A stretch of 64,000 nucleotides of DNA from Longimicrobium sp. GTDB taxonomy: Bacteria > Gemmatimonadota > Gemmatimonadetes > Longimicrobiales > Longimicrobiaceae. The stretch is from the NCBI GenBank assembly GCA_036377595.1, contig DASUYB010000057.1:22800-86799 (forward strand), written 5' to 3'. Below the pieces are notes generated by a model. The model ran no database searches. It was not told where the DNA came from and worked only from the letters and a program-made list of their open reading frames with translations. Positions 1 to 8,078 of this stretch are shown here, in pieces (the stretch's first letter is position 1; the number at the start of each line of letters is the position of its first letter). The position numbers and the translations under genes are program-made.

Positions 1-1
1 G

Positions 2-925
2 GACACGCTGGGGCTGGAGGTGATCGAGGAGGACGAGGGGTGCGTGAAGTTCGACGCCGGGCACGTGATCCTGGCGATCAACCGCGCCGCCGACTACGGG
101 ATCGTCCTTCCCGACATCAAGGACCACTCCACCGACGTGGTGTGGCTGGTCGACGACATCCGGCAGGCCACGGCCAACCTGGCCGCGCGCGGCGTGGAGT
201 TCAAGCCGACCGACTGGTACCAGCCGGGCGGGATCGCCGACTTCTACGACCCCGACGGGCGCTGGCTGACCCTCTACCAGCCCTCGGAAGAGGCGCTCGG
301 CTGGCCGAGCGGCGAGCGGCTGCGCGCGGTGATCGAGGCGCGCCGGAAGCGCAACGGCGGCGACACGGCGCAGCGCGCCTCGGCCGTGCCCGCGGCCGGC
401 CAGGAGCCGCCCGGGCTGGCCGACGCGGAGCTCATCTACCTCTTCACCTTCGTTCCCAGCTCCCGGGTGGCCGAGGAGTTCTACCACGAAGAGCTGGGGC
501 TGCGCGCGCTGGAGGGCGGGCCGTGCAGCCGCACCTCGGGCGGCGACGAGGAGGGGGTGGTGAAGTACGACACCGGCGGGATCCTGATCGCCACCCACCA
601 CGTGGAGCCGGAGCGCTCGCAGGAGGAGTTCGAGGAGCACCTCTGCCCGCCGCCCGAGCTGGAGGGGGGGAGGATGAAGGGGGTGGCGCCGGTGTTCCAC
701 GCCCCCGACGCCGAGGCGGCCGCGCGCGAGCTGCGGCGGCTGCGCCCGGAGCTGGAGCCGGTGGTCACCCGCGGGCCGGTGGGCACCATCGTGCGGGTTG
801 ACGAGCCCACCGGGCACCTGGTCTTCCTGTACGAGCCCTCCGAGGCGGCGCTCGACACGCCCAGCGGGCGGAAGATCCGCGAGATCCTCGCCCTTCCGCT
901 GGACGCCCCGGCATGCGCGGCCTGA
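2..925 (+). CDS. Two-domain VOC (glyoxalase/bleomycin-resistance fold) protein, 5' end outside window
   Basis: The reading frame is open from the first bases (…DTLGLEV before the GTG at 20), so the N-terminus lies upstream of the window. Two tandem VOC modules are visible. The first ends with FYDPDGRWLTLYQPSEE. The second runs from about residue 145 (ELIYLFTFVPSS) to GHLVFLYEPSEAA and carries FYHEELGLRALEGG and VVKYDTGGILIATHHVE. VOC proteins bind metals or small hydrophobic ligands, and act as dioxygenases, isomerases or drug-sequestering resistance proteins. It closely resembles the VOC genes at 8.1 and 17.2 kb, including the (D/N)G(H/R)xxxLYxPSE signature closing each module. In this enediyne-like locus a ligand-binding self-protection role is plausible but unproven; an enzymatic role in tailoring is the alternative. 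It appears to be the upstream member of a unit with the next two genes. Confidence 0.8.
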   Translation, partial: DTLGLEVIEEDEGCVKFDAGHVILAINRAADYGIVLPDIKDHSTDVVWLVDDIRQATANLAARGVEFKPTDWYQPGGIADFYDPDGRWLTLYQPSEEALGWPSGERLRAVIEARRKRNGGDTAQRASAVPAAGQEPPGLADAELIYLFTFVPSSRVAEEFYHEELGLRALEGGPCSRTSGGDEEGVVKYDTGGILIATHHVEPERSQEEFEEHLCPPPELEGGRMKGVAPVFHAPDAEAAARELRRLRPELEPVVTRGPVGTIVRVDEPTGHLVFLYEPSEAALDTPSGRKIREILALPLDAPACAA

Positions 926-954
926 GCCCACCCCCCGGCGCGGGAGCAGCGGCC

Positions 955-2649
955 ATGATCGCCTGGAACGACGAGAGCGGCGCGGCGGCCACCGCCGCGC
1001 CCCCCCGCGAGCTCACCTACCTGGAGGCCGTCCTGCGCGAGCGGGCGCCGGGCCCGCGGGTGCTGGCGCTGGGAGACGGCGGCGCCGCGGCGCTGGCGCC
1101 GCTGGCGGGGGCCGGCTTCGGGGTGGAGCCGGCGGGAGAGGAGGACGGCGACGCCTGGCCCGCCGAGATCTTCGACGCGGTGGTCTGCCTGGCGTGGCCC
1201 GCCGCCGCCCCCGAGCCGGCGCAGCGGCGGCTGCTGCGCCGCATCCGCCACCACCTGGCCGAGTGCGGCGTGCTGGTGATCGGGCACACGCCCGCCACCC
1301 CGCGGCCGTCCGAGGGCGGCGACCCGGCGGCGGTGCGGCGCGCGCGGCTCCTGGAGCTGGAGTCGCGCCACAGCGCCACCGCCGCGCTGCTCGCCCTGGT
1401 GCGGCTCTCGGGGTTCGCGGTGGAGCGCATCGACGCCGACTTCCTGGTCGACTACCCGGCCACCCCCGCCTCGGCCACCCTGCAGCTGGTGGCGCGTCCC
1501 CTGGCCGCGCCACCCGAGGCGCTGGCGGTGGCGTCGTGGACCACGCGTCCGGGGATGCGGCTGGACCTGCGCTACGCCCCCGAGGAGGCGGGGCTCCTGG
1601 AGCCCCGCCCCGAGGCCGTGTGGGAGGCGCTGGTGCGCCAGGCGGGGCGCGGCGGGGCCGGCGTGGTGGCCGGCTACCCGGTCGACGACCCCTACGGCGG
1701 CGTCCGCGCGGCACCGGCGGTGTCGCGCTTCTTCGGCGTGGAGCTGGCACCGGAGCAGCTCACCTTCGCGGCGGGGGTGACCTCGCTCCTGCACGACGCG
1801 GCACGGCTGGCCGACGGCGGCTGCGTGGCCGCGCCCGCGCTGGTGCACCCCGACCTCGAGGCGTGGGCGGTGGGGCACGGGAGCGAGGTGCGCCTCCTGG
1901 ACGGGCCCGCCACCCTCGAGCGGCTCACGGCCCACCTCGAGGAGGTCCGCCCCGCGCTCCTGCACTTCGACCGCCCCGACTTCACCGGGCGCTTCCTGGC
2001 GCTCCCCGAGGTCGAGGCGCTGGCGCGCGCCGCCGCGGCGATGGGCGCGGCGGTGGTGATCGACGAGAGCCCGGCGCCCTACCTGGGGCCCCGCGGGAGC
2101 GCGGCCACGCTGGCCAACCGGGTCGGCAACCTGGTGGTGCTCCGCGGCTTCACCAAGGCGTACTCGCTGGGGGGGATGCGGGCCGCCTTCGCGGTGGCCT
2201 CGCCCGGCGTGTCGCAGCGCGTGCGCGAGCTGGTGGCGCCCATGCAGGTGGGCGAGCTGGCGCTGGCCGCCGCGCTCCGCCTGCTCGACGCGGGCGACCT
2301 GTTCGGCGGCCTGCGCGCGCGCGTCCGCGCGGTGAAGCCGGGGGTGGTGGCGCGGCTGCGCTGGGTGGGGCTGGAGGTGATGGAGAACCACCGCGAGTTC
2401 CCCTGGGTGGCCGTGGCCGACCCCGGCGGCGCGGCGTCGCGCTTCCTGGAGGCCCGGGGGATCTTCGCCCTGCGCCCCGCGCCGGTCCCCGTCTTTCCCG
2501 AGCCCCGCCTGGAGGTGCTGCGGCTGACCGTTCCCCTCTCCGACGAGCGGCTGGCGCTCTTCGTCGAGCTCCTGACCGGTCCTCCGCGAGAGGGAGAGCC
2601 GTCCGCGCGGGACGCCTCCTCCTCCCCGGCGCCCGGAGGCCGTCCATGA
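955..2649 (+). CDS. Methyltransferase-like domain fused to a PLP fold-type I aminotransferase
   Basis: The 564-residue protein has two parts. Residues about 30-190 look like a class I SAM-methyltransferase fold, with a glycine-rich loop RVLALGDGGAAAL, an acidic strand end FDAVVCLAWP and a late strand CGVLVIGHTP. Residues about 195-550 are a class I/II aminotransferase of the histidinol-phosphate type, with the PLP lysine K401 in GFTKAYSLGGMR and a preceding VVIDESPAP strand carrying the cofactor-binding Asp. The methyltransferase part has a degenerate motif I (GDGGA) and may be non-catalytic. ATG 955 was chosen because a GGAG lies about 10 nt upstream; ATG 913 would overlap the preceding gene. 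The stop overlaps the next start by 4 nt (ATGA), suggesting translational coupling. The substrate is unknown. A role in making an amino-sugar or amino-acid moiety is conceivable but not shown. Confidence 0.72.
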   Translation: MIAWNDESGAAATAAPPRELTYLEAVLRERAPGPRVLALGDGGAAALAPLAGAGFGVEPAGEEDGDAWPAEIFDAVVCLAWPAAAPEPAQRRLLRRIRHHLAECGVLVIGHTPATPRPSEGGDPAAVRRARLLELESRHSATAALLALVRLSGFAVERIDADFLVDYPATPASATLQLVARPLAAPPEALAVASWTTRPGMRLDLRYAPEEAGLLEPRPEAVWEALVRQAGRGGAGVVAGYPVDDPYGGVRAAPAVSRFFGVELAPEQLTFAAGVTSLLHDAARLADGGCVAAPALVHPDLEAWAVGHGSEVRLLDGPATLERLTAHLEEVRPALLHFDRPDFTGRFLALPEVEALARAAAAMGAAVVIDESPAPYLGPRGSAATLANRVGNLVVLRGFTKAYSLGGMRAAFAVASPGVSQRVRELVAPMQVGELALAAALRLLDAGDLFGGLRARVRAVKPGVVARLRWVGLEVMENHREFPWVAVADPGGAASRFLEARGIFALRPAPVPVFPEPRLEVLRLTVPLSDERLALFVELLTGPPREGEPSARDASSSPAPGGRP

Positions 2650-3383
2650 GCGTGGCGGGCGGCAACGGCGGCGGCGACCCGTCCGCGTACGAGCGGGTGC
2701 TGGTGGTGGCGGCCCACCCCGACGACCCCGAGTTCCTCTTCGGGGCCGCGGTGGCCAGCCTGGTCCACCACGGCGCACGGGTGGGCTACGTGGTGTGCAG
2801 CGACGGCGCCAACGGCAGCCGCGACCCGGGCGCGCCGCGCGAGGAGATCGCCGCCGCGCGCGAGCGCGAGCAGCGCGACGCGGCCGCGGCGCTCGGCGTC
2901 GCCGACGTGGTGTTCCTGGGCTTCCCCGACGGGAGGCTGGAGCCCGGCGACGAGCTGCGCGGGGCCATCGCCCGCGAGATCCGGCGCTTCCGCCCCGACC
3001 TGGTCATCACCCACTTCCCCCGCCGGGCGCTCGACACCCCCATCGAGGCGTCGCACCCCGACCACGTGGCGGTGGGCGAGGCCGCGCTGGCGGCGGTGTT
3101 CCCCGACGCGGCCAACGCCCGCGCCCGCCCCGAGCTGCTGCGCGAGGGGCTGCAGCCGCACCGGGTGAAGGAGGTGTGGATCCCCGGCTACGAGCGCGCC
3201 AACCACTACGTCGACGCCACCCCCTTCATGGAGCGGAAGATCGAGGCGATCCGCCGCCACCGGAGCCAGGTGGAGGGCGACGACCCGCGCGAGTCGCTGG
3301 CCTGGGTCTACGGGTGGATGAAGTGGGCCGGGAGCCAGGGAGGCGTGGAGTACGCCGAGGACTTCAAGCGCATCCGGCTCTGA
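2646..3383 (+). CDS. PIG-L family zinc-dependent deacetylase
   Basis: This 245-residue protein has the PIG-L/LmbE signature: the N-terminal metal-binding AHPDDPEFLFGAA at about residues 24-36 and the later SHPDHVAVGEAAL. Both supply His and Asp residues that bind the catalytic zinc in this family. Members deacetylate N-acetylglucosamine conjugates, as in mycothiol, bacillithiol, GPI or glycopeptide sugars. The ATG overlaps the stop of the aminotransferase fusion by 4 nt, so the two are probably coupled. Deacetylase plus aminotransferase would fit processing of an amino sugar or thiol conjugate, but no glycosyltransferase is visible in the window. The length is usual for the family. It is followed by a 343-bp non-coding stretch that holds a dispersed repeat. 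Confidence 0.85.
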   Translation: MSVAGGNGGGDPSAYERVLVVAAHPDDPEFLFGAAVASLVHHGARVGYVVCSDGANGSRDPGAPREEIAAAREREQRDAAAALGVADVVFLGFPDGRLEPGDELRGAIAREIRRFRPDLVITHFPRRALDTPIEASHPDHVAVGEAALAAVFPDAANARARPELLREGLQPHRVKEVWIPGYERANHYVDATPFMERKIEAIRRHRSQVEGDDPRESLAWVYGWMKWAGSQGGVEYAEDFKRIRL

Positions 3384-3443
3384 TCCGGCCGGCGCGCGGC
3401 GACTCCATCGTCTCCGGGCGCCGTCCGGGATGGAGGGGATGTG

Positions 3444-3616
3444 ATACGAAATCCGGGAATTTGGTTGATGCACCCGGACCGATCCCACGCTGACGTCATC
3501 CTGAGGCCGGCCAGACCGTAATCAGCGTCTGTGCAAGCGTTTGCAGGCCGAAGAATCTATAACCGCGCAGCACGAGGTTCGGTCGGACGCACCAATACCT
3601 CACCCGGATTCGGTAT
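3444..3616 (-). repeat. Dispersed MITE-like element, family A, copy 1
   Basis: About 173 bp bounded by imperfect terminal inverted repeats (ATACGAAATCCGGG at the left; its complement-like CCGGATTCGGTAT at the right). The same sequence occurs in reverse orientation at 20154-20327, and its first ~65 bp recur at 63801. It fills most of the 3384-3726 intergenic gap. No ORF is carried. Size, termini and non-coding content suggest a non-autonomous mobile element or a structured intergenic repeat. Confidence 0.75.
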
Positions 3617-3726
3617 GAAGCCGGGGGAGCCGGCGGCGGTCTCGATCGCTCCGTCTTCCCGTGGGTGCCTGGTTTCGACGTGACCTGCGGGGGCAGGGTC
3701 CCCGCCTACCGATGCGGAGGGTTGTG

Positions 3727-5139
3727 ATGGCCACCATCCTCGAGCCCGCCACCGCCACGGTCGACTCCGCCGGCGCCGAAGCGCTGCGCAGGGGGCTGCG
3801 CGGCGCGCTCCTTCTGCCGGGCGACGCGGGATACGACGCGGCGCGCAAGGTGTGGAACGCCGGGATCGACCGCGCGCCCGGCCTGGTCGTGCGCTGCGCG
3901 GGCCCCGCCGACGTGATGCGGGCCGTGGAGTTCGCCGGCGACCGGGGGCTTCCCGTGGCGGTGCGCGGCGGGGGGCACAGCATGGCCGGACACGGCGTGT
4001 GCGACGGCGGGATGATGCTCGACCTGTCGCCGATGAAGGGGGTGCGCGTGGACCCGGCGCGGCGGACGGCGCAGGTGCAGGGAGGCGTCCTCTGGGGCGA
4101 GCTGGACCACGAGACGCAGGCGCACGGGCTGGCCACCACGGGGGGAAAGGTCACCACCATCGGCGTGGCCGGGCTTACGCTGGGCGGCGGCTACGGGTGG
4201 CTCATGCGCAGGCACGGCCTGGCCTGCGACAACCTCCTCTCGGTGGACGTGGTGACCGCCGACGGCCGGCTCCGCACCGTGGGCCCGGGCCGCGACGAGG
4301 AGCTGTTCTGGGGGCTGCGCGGCGGGGGCGGCAACTTCGGCGTGGCCACCTCGCTGGAGTTCCGGCTGCACCCGGTGGGCCCGGTGGTGCTCGGCGGGCT
4401 CCTCCTCTATCCGGCCGCGGACGCGGGCGAGCTGCTCCGCTACTACCGCGGCTTCATGGAGGACGCTCCCGACGAGCTCCTGGTGCTGCTGGCGTTCAAG
4501 CCGGCGCCCCCGGCGCCCTTCGTCCCGCGTCACCTGCACGGCGCGCCCACCGTCATCGTGGCCGCCTGCTGGGCGGGGCCGCCGGCCCAGGGCGAGCGGG
4601 CGCTGGCCCCGCTGCGGGCGTTCGGCAGGCCGATCGTGGACCGGATGGGGCCCATGCCCTACCAGCGGGTGCAGCGTCTCCTCGACGGGGCGGCGGTTCC
4701 CGGCTACCACGTGGCGGTGCGCTCCGACCACCTGGCGCGGCTGGACGACGCCTGCATCGACACGCTTGTGGACCAGGCCGCCGGGATGACCTCGCCGCTC
4801 TCGGTGGTGGTGCTGATCCCGCTGGGGGGCGCCGTGGCGCGCGTGGGCGAGGACGACACCGCCTTCAGCCACCGCGCGACGGCGTTCGACTACGCGGTCT
4901 ACTCGCTCTGGGACGACCCCGCCGACCAGGCGCGGCACGTCCGCTGGGCCGAGGAGTTCGGCGCCGCGATGCGGCCGTTCTCCACCGGCGTGTACGTGAA
5001 CGAGATGGGCGACGAGGGCGGCGCCCGCGTGCGCGCCGCCTACAATCCCCGCACCTGGGCGCGGCTGGTGGAGCTGAAGCGGCGGTACGACCCGGAGAAC
5101 CTCTTTCCCTACAACCAGAACGTCCCGCCGGAGGGATGA
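3727..5139 (+). CDS. FAD-linked oxidase of the berberine-bridge-enzyme (BBE) type
   Basis: This 470-residue flavoprotein has an N-terminal FAD_binding_4 (PCMH) domain at about residues 55-225. It contains the GGGHS motif whose His84 normally carries 8-alpha-linked FAD, plus WGLRGGGGNFGV. The C-terminal BBE motif NLFPYNQNV is present. The second covalent flavin anchor, the Cys of bicovalent BBE enzymes, is absent: the equivalent loop reads TTIGVAGLTLGGG. A single FAD linkage is therefore expected. Such enzymes oxidise alcohols, form C-C bonds or dehydrogenate aromatic intermediates in antibiotic pathways. ATG 3727 follows a strong GGAGGG; the GTG at 3661 is not supported. A paralogue lies at 10.4 kb. 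It probably acts as an oxidative tailoring enzyme; the substrate is unknown. Confidence 0.87.
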   Translation: MATILEPATATVDSAGAEALRRGLRGALLLPGDAGYDAARKVWNAGIDRAPGLVVRCAGPADVMRAVEFAGDRGLPVAVRGGGHSMAGHGVCDGGMMLDLSPMKGVRVDPARRTAQVQGGVLWGELDHETQAHGLATTGGKVTTIGVAGLTLGGGYGWLMRRHGLACDNLLSVDVVTADGRLRTVGPGRDEELFWGLRGGGGNFGVATSLEFRLHPVGPVVLGGLLLYPAADAGELLRYYRGFMEDAPDELLVLLAFKPAPPAPFVPRHLHGAPTVIVAACWAGPPAQGERALAPLRAFGRPIVDRMGPMPYQRVQRLLDGAAVPGYHVAVRSDHLARLDDACIDTLVDQAAGMTSPLSVVVLIPLGGAVARVGEDDTAFSHRATAFDYAVYSLWDDPADQARHVRWAEEFGAAMRPFSTGVYVNEMGDEGGARVRAAYNPRTWARLVELKRRYDPENLFPYNQNVPPEG

Positions 5140-5663
5140 TTCTCCCGGCATGCGCGCGCGGGCCGGTGGAACGCCGCCTCGCCGCCCGTCCCGCGGGCCC
5201 CGCCGACGCGGGCCGCAGCGACCCGCCGGCCACCGCCGGCCGGGCGGATGGAGACCGCGGGGGCGGAACCCCCACGGCCGGGCACCGGCTCCAGCGCACG
5301 CGTGCGGTCCCGCGGCTGCGGCCGCGCGGCCAGGGCCTCCTGCCGCTCGGGTCGTAGCCGCGGGGCGCGCGGGGAGACCGCCGCGGGTCGGCCGAACCTG
5401 CGTCCGCATCGCCGCACCCCGGCGATGCGCTTTGCAGGTGTAATTCGTGTCATAACGAATAACAATTCGTCCGTATACATCCTGATGGGTGCGACGCCGG
5501 ATCGTGGGGACGAAGGGCCGCGGCTTCGGTGCACCGACGGGGCGAGCATCGTCACGTACTCGCGGGACCCGCCGAAGGTGAACGGGCGCGCTGACCGGGC
5601 AGGCCACGACGGATCAGGGCGCAGACCTCAGCCGCGCGAGCGTTCGCGCGGGGGGATGAGACC
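5140..5663. other. Long intergenic region with a candidate operator
   Basis: No gene is supported in these 524 bp. The AT-richer part at 5430-5485 contains an inverted repeat ATTCGT-N6-ACGAAT (5443-5460), followed by a third ATTCGT half-site at 5465-5470 and a TATACAT box at 5474. It could be a regulated promoter for the trypsin-fold gene at 5664, but the distance of about 190 bp is long. Confidence 0.4.
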
Positions 5664-6731
5664 ATGGAATCCAGATCGGGTGCAGGATACGACGGGACGC
5701 TGAACCTCGTGGAGTTCGTCGATCGCTTCACCGACAGGCGGCGCGGCCAGGACCTCACGCGCCTGGGACCGGCAACGGCCACGCTGCTCGCCCGCATCGG
5801 CGACGCGGGGCGCGCGCGAGAAGTGATCGCCGTGAACTACTGGCGTGCATGGCTGGCCTGCCCCGACGGGCCGCGGATCCTGGGCGGCGCATGGGACCGT
5901 GGCCGGCCCATCATCGTGCTGCGCAGGCGGCTCGGACGCTTCGACCTCCTGGTCCTCGACCCTTCCATCCCGCTGGGTACGCCGCCGGTCGCGACCCTCG
6001 TCGAACCGGCGTCGCTGGACGTGCGCGAAGCGGCGATGGACATGTTCGACAGCGGTCTCTCGCCGCTGGCCGGCGATCTGTCTCCGGACCTCGCGCGAGA
6101 GGTCGCGGAATCGGATCACCCCTTCGCGGTGATCGTCGCGGCCGCGCCCCAGTACGAGCTGCTCGCCGTGCCGAGCCAGCCCATGATGGTCAGCGGCCGC
6201 GGCATGGAATCGACGGCGGGCGTGATCGTGAACGACCGGCTGAACCCGGGCGTCGTGGGCGTCACCGCCGCCCTCCACGCCATCGCCGATGCCGGCACCG
6301 TGCTGGTGGACGGGCAGCCCGGCGTCGTGGTCCGGAGGGATGCCCGGACCGACAGCGCGTTCATCACCCTTCCCACCGTTCCGTCGGGGCCGGCGCTGCT
6401 GCGGACGAAGGGGGTGATGACGAGCGAGGCGCCCCGGTACAACGATCCCGCGAGCTTCGTGGGATACCAGTCCCGGGCCCACCGCACCGTGATCACCGGC
6501 GCCGACCCGACCATCCCTTCGCCCAGCGCGCTGCGGCAGGCATGCCTGTACACCAACCGCGACGCCCAGCCCCGCGACTCGGGGGCCGCGCTGGTCACCG
6601 ACGACGGCTGGATCGTCGGCTTCGCGTTCGAGCGCACGCTCCCCGGACAGTCGCCGGCGCACTGCTCGTGGATCTGGGCCGAGTCGGTGCTCGACGCGCT
6701 CGGGCTCGACCTGCACGCGGGAGGCGAATGA
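5664..6731 (+). CDS. Trypsin/HtrA-fold serine protease-like protein
   Basis: This is a 355-residue protein with no signal peptide. The C-terminal half shows a chymotrypsin-fold catalytic triad in correct order: His205 in GVTAALHAIADAG, Asp230 in RTDSAFITLP (compare the DxALI of HtrA proteins) and Ser306 in RDSGAALVTDDG (compare GNSGGAL). The His-Asp spacing of 25 is close to that of HtrA proteases. The N-terminal about 150 residues (GTLNLVEFVDRF…) match nothing I recognise and could be an adaptor or sensor domain. The gene overlaps the next by 4 nt (ATGA), so the two form a unit. Cytoplasmic trypsin-like domains in small operons are known from predicted bacterial conflict systems, and that is a possible role here. 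The alternative is an inactive protease-fold regulator. Confidence 0.7.
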   Translation: MESRSGAGYDGTLNLVEFVDRFTDRRRGQDLTRLGPATATLLARIGDAGRAREVIAVNYWRAWLACPDGPRILGGAWDRGRPIIVLRRRLGRFDLLVLDPSIPLGTPPVATLVEPASLDVREAAMDMFDSGLSPLAGDLSPDLAREVAESDHPFAVIVAAAPQYELLAVPSQPMMVSGRGMESTAGVIVNDRLNPGVVGVTAALHAIADAGTVLVDGQPGVVVRRDARTDSAFITLPTVPSGPALLRTKGVMTSEAPRYNDPASFVGYQSRAHRTVITGADPTIPSPSALRQACLYTNRDAQPRDSGAALVTDDGWIVGFAFERTLPGQSPAHCSWIWAESVLDALGLDLHAGGE

Positions 6732-7771
6732 TGGCGACCCCATGGTTCGGCCGCGTCCTGGCGGCCGCGCGGCGCGTCGTGGTCACGGCGGGCGAAGACT
6801 TCATCCTGGAGCAGCTGGGGACGGAGCACGGCGTCGCCGCGCCGGCGCGGGAGCTCGCCAAGGGGGCCGAGTACATGACCATCCGCGTCAAGACGTCGCG
6901 GATCGTGAACGTGCGGCGCTGGACGAGCACGTACTACGGCTGCATCCAGGCGCGCACCAGCTACCTGCACGAGAAGCTCGGCGCGGTCGAGTTCCAGACG
7001 GTGGTGGTGCCGGAGCTGATGAAGCACCTCGACCCCCGGAACCTGGGCCAGGTGATCCTCGTCGACCGGCCGATCGTGGGGCCGGTGCCCTACGTGGGCG
7101 GCGTCTCGCTCGAGCTGGGCCTCTTCTCGGTGAAAGGCAGCGACCTGGCCGCCCCGTACATCGAGCTGCTCACCAGTCTCGCGGAAGCCTCCGGCGTCAG
7201 CTTCTTCCTGCGGGCGCTGCCCTTCGTAGAACCCCTTCGCAAGGGCATCGACCTGCTGTTCGGAAACGCCGACCAGGCGCAGCTCGAGATCGGGCTCGAC
7301 CAGAGCTGGGAGACCGTCAGGACCGGAACCTGGCTGCTGATGCGCGCACCCAAGGGCAGCGTCCGCACCAGCCAGCTGAGGCTCGATCCCGACGACCACC
7401 GGCTCACCGACGCGCAGGGGAGGCCGTTTCAATCTCACCCCTACGTCATCTTCGCGATCGAGGGCTCGGCCGAGCGCGACGACTGGATGCTGATCCCCGA
7501 GCTGAACGCGGCCTGGGACGCGATCGGGGGAGCGGCGAAACGCGGCGACCTCAACGATGCGGAGCAGCTGCTCCGCAGCTTCGAGCTCGTCTGCAACTGG
7601 AGCGCCGACCTCATCCCCTCGGACGCGGAGCGCCTGGTGAAGAAGGCGCGGTCGAAGCTGCCGGGCCTGCAGCAGGGCACCGGGATGGCGGGCCTCCCCG
7701 CGGCGGAGCATCCGCTCGGCGAGCTGAAGGACCTGGACCTGTACGATCACCGGGAAAGTCCTGAGTCCTGA
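6728..7771 (+). CDS. Uncharacterised partner of the trypsin-fold protein
   Basis: This is a 347-residue soluble protein that I do not recognise. It starts at the ATG overlapping the stop of the protease-like gene; a second ATG follows directly at 6731. The body (about residues 50-260) is rich in beta-type segments such as QVILVDRPIVGPVPYVGG and ELGLFSVKGSDLAAPYIELL. The C-terminal third is helical (AAKRGDLNDAEQLLRSF). There is no transmembrane helix, signal peptide or recognisable nucleotide-binding motif. The last residues (SPES, then TGA) are encoded by the first units of the heptamer tandem repeat that begins at 7757, so the repeat supplies the stop codon. The natural C-terminus may have been altered by repeat insertion. 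Its tight coupling suggests it is a substrate, effector or sensor for the protease-fold protein. Confidence 0.6.
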   Translation: MMATPWFGRVLAAARRVVVTAGEDFILEQLGTEHGVAAPARELAKGAEYMTIRVKTSRIVNVRRWTSTYYGCIQARTSYLHEKLGAVEFQTVVVPELMKHLDPRNLGQVILVDRPIVGPVPYVGGVSLELGLFSVKGSDLAAPYIELLTSLAEASGVSFFLRALPFVEPLRKGIDLLFGNADQAQLEIGLDQSWETVRTGTWLLMRAPKGSVRTSQLRLDPDDHRLTDAQGRPFQSHPYVIFAIEGSAERDDWMLIPELNAAWDAIGGAAKRGDLNDAEQLLRSFELVCNWSADLIPSDAERLVKKARSKLPGLQQGTGMAGLPAAEHPLGELKDLDLYDHRESPES

Positions 7772-7931
7772 GTCCTGAGTCCTAAGTCCTAAGTCCTAAG
7801 TCCTAAGTGCTAAGTGCTAAGTGCTAAGTGCTAAGTGCTAAGTGCTAAGTGCTGAGTGATGAGTCCTGAGTCCTGAGTCCAGGCAGTTGTTGGGTTGTCA
7901 CTTAGGACTTGGGACTTAGGACTTAGGACTA
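7757..7931. repeat. Heptamer tandem repeat (AGTCCTR/AGTGCTA) with inverted arm
   Basis: About seventeen 7-nt units (AGTCCTG, AGTCCTA, AGTGCTA and variants) are followed after about 25 nt by the complementary arm ACTTAGGACTTGGGACTTAGG. Transcribed RNA would fold into a long hairpin, so it can act as a terminator for the preceding gene. A second locus of the same design is at 27705-27835. Confidence 0.85.
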
Positions 7932-8078
7932 TTTGCTCGAGATCGTCCCGGCACGCGCGCCCGCGCCGAAGGCAGCCGAGCAATCCCGGAGAAGTGCCCT
8001 AGGGCGCCGCCCGCCAACGTTGGGGAGGAACGCGCGCCCGGGGGCGGCAAGTCATTCATCCGAGCCAGGGAGGGATCG

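Noticed and set aside
7757..7931. Possible CRISPR array (short repeated units).
   Set aside because: Units are 7 nt with no unique spacers; it is a tandem repeat with an inverted arm. The same applies to 26504-26573 and 27705-27835.
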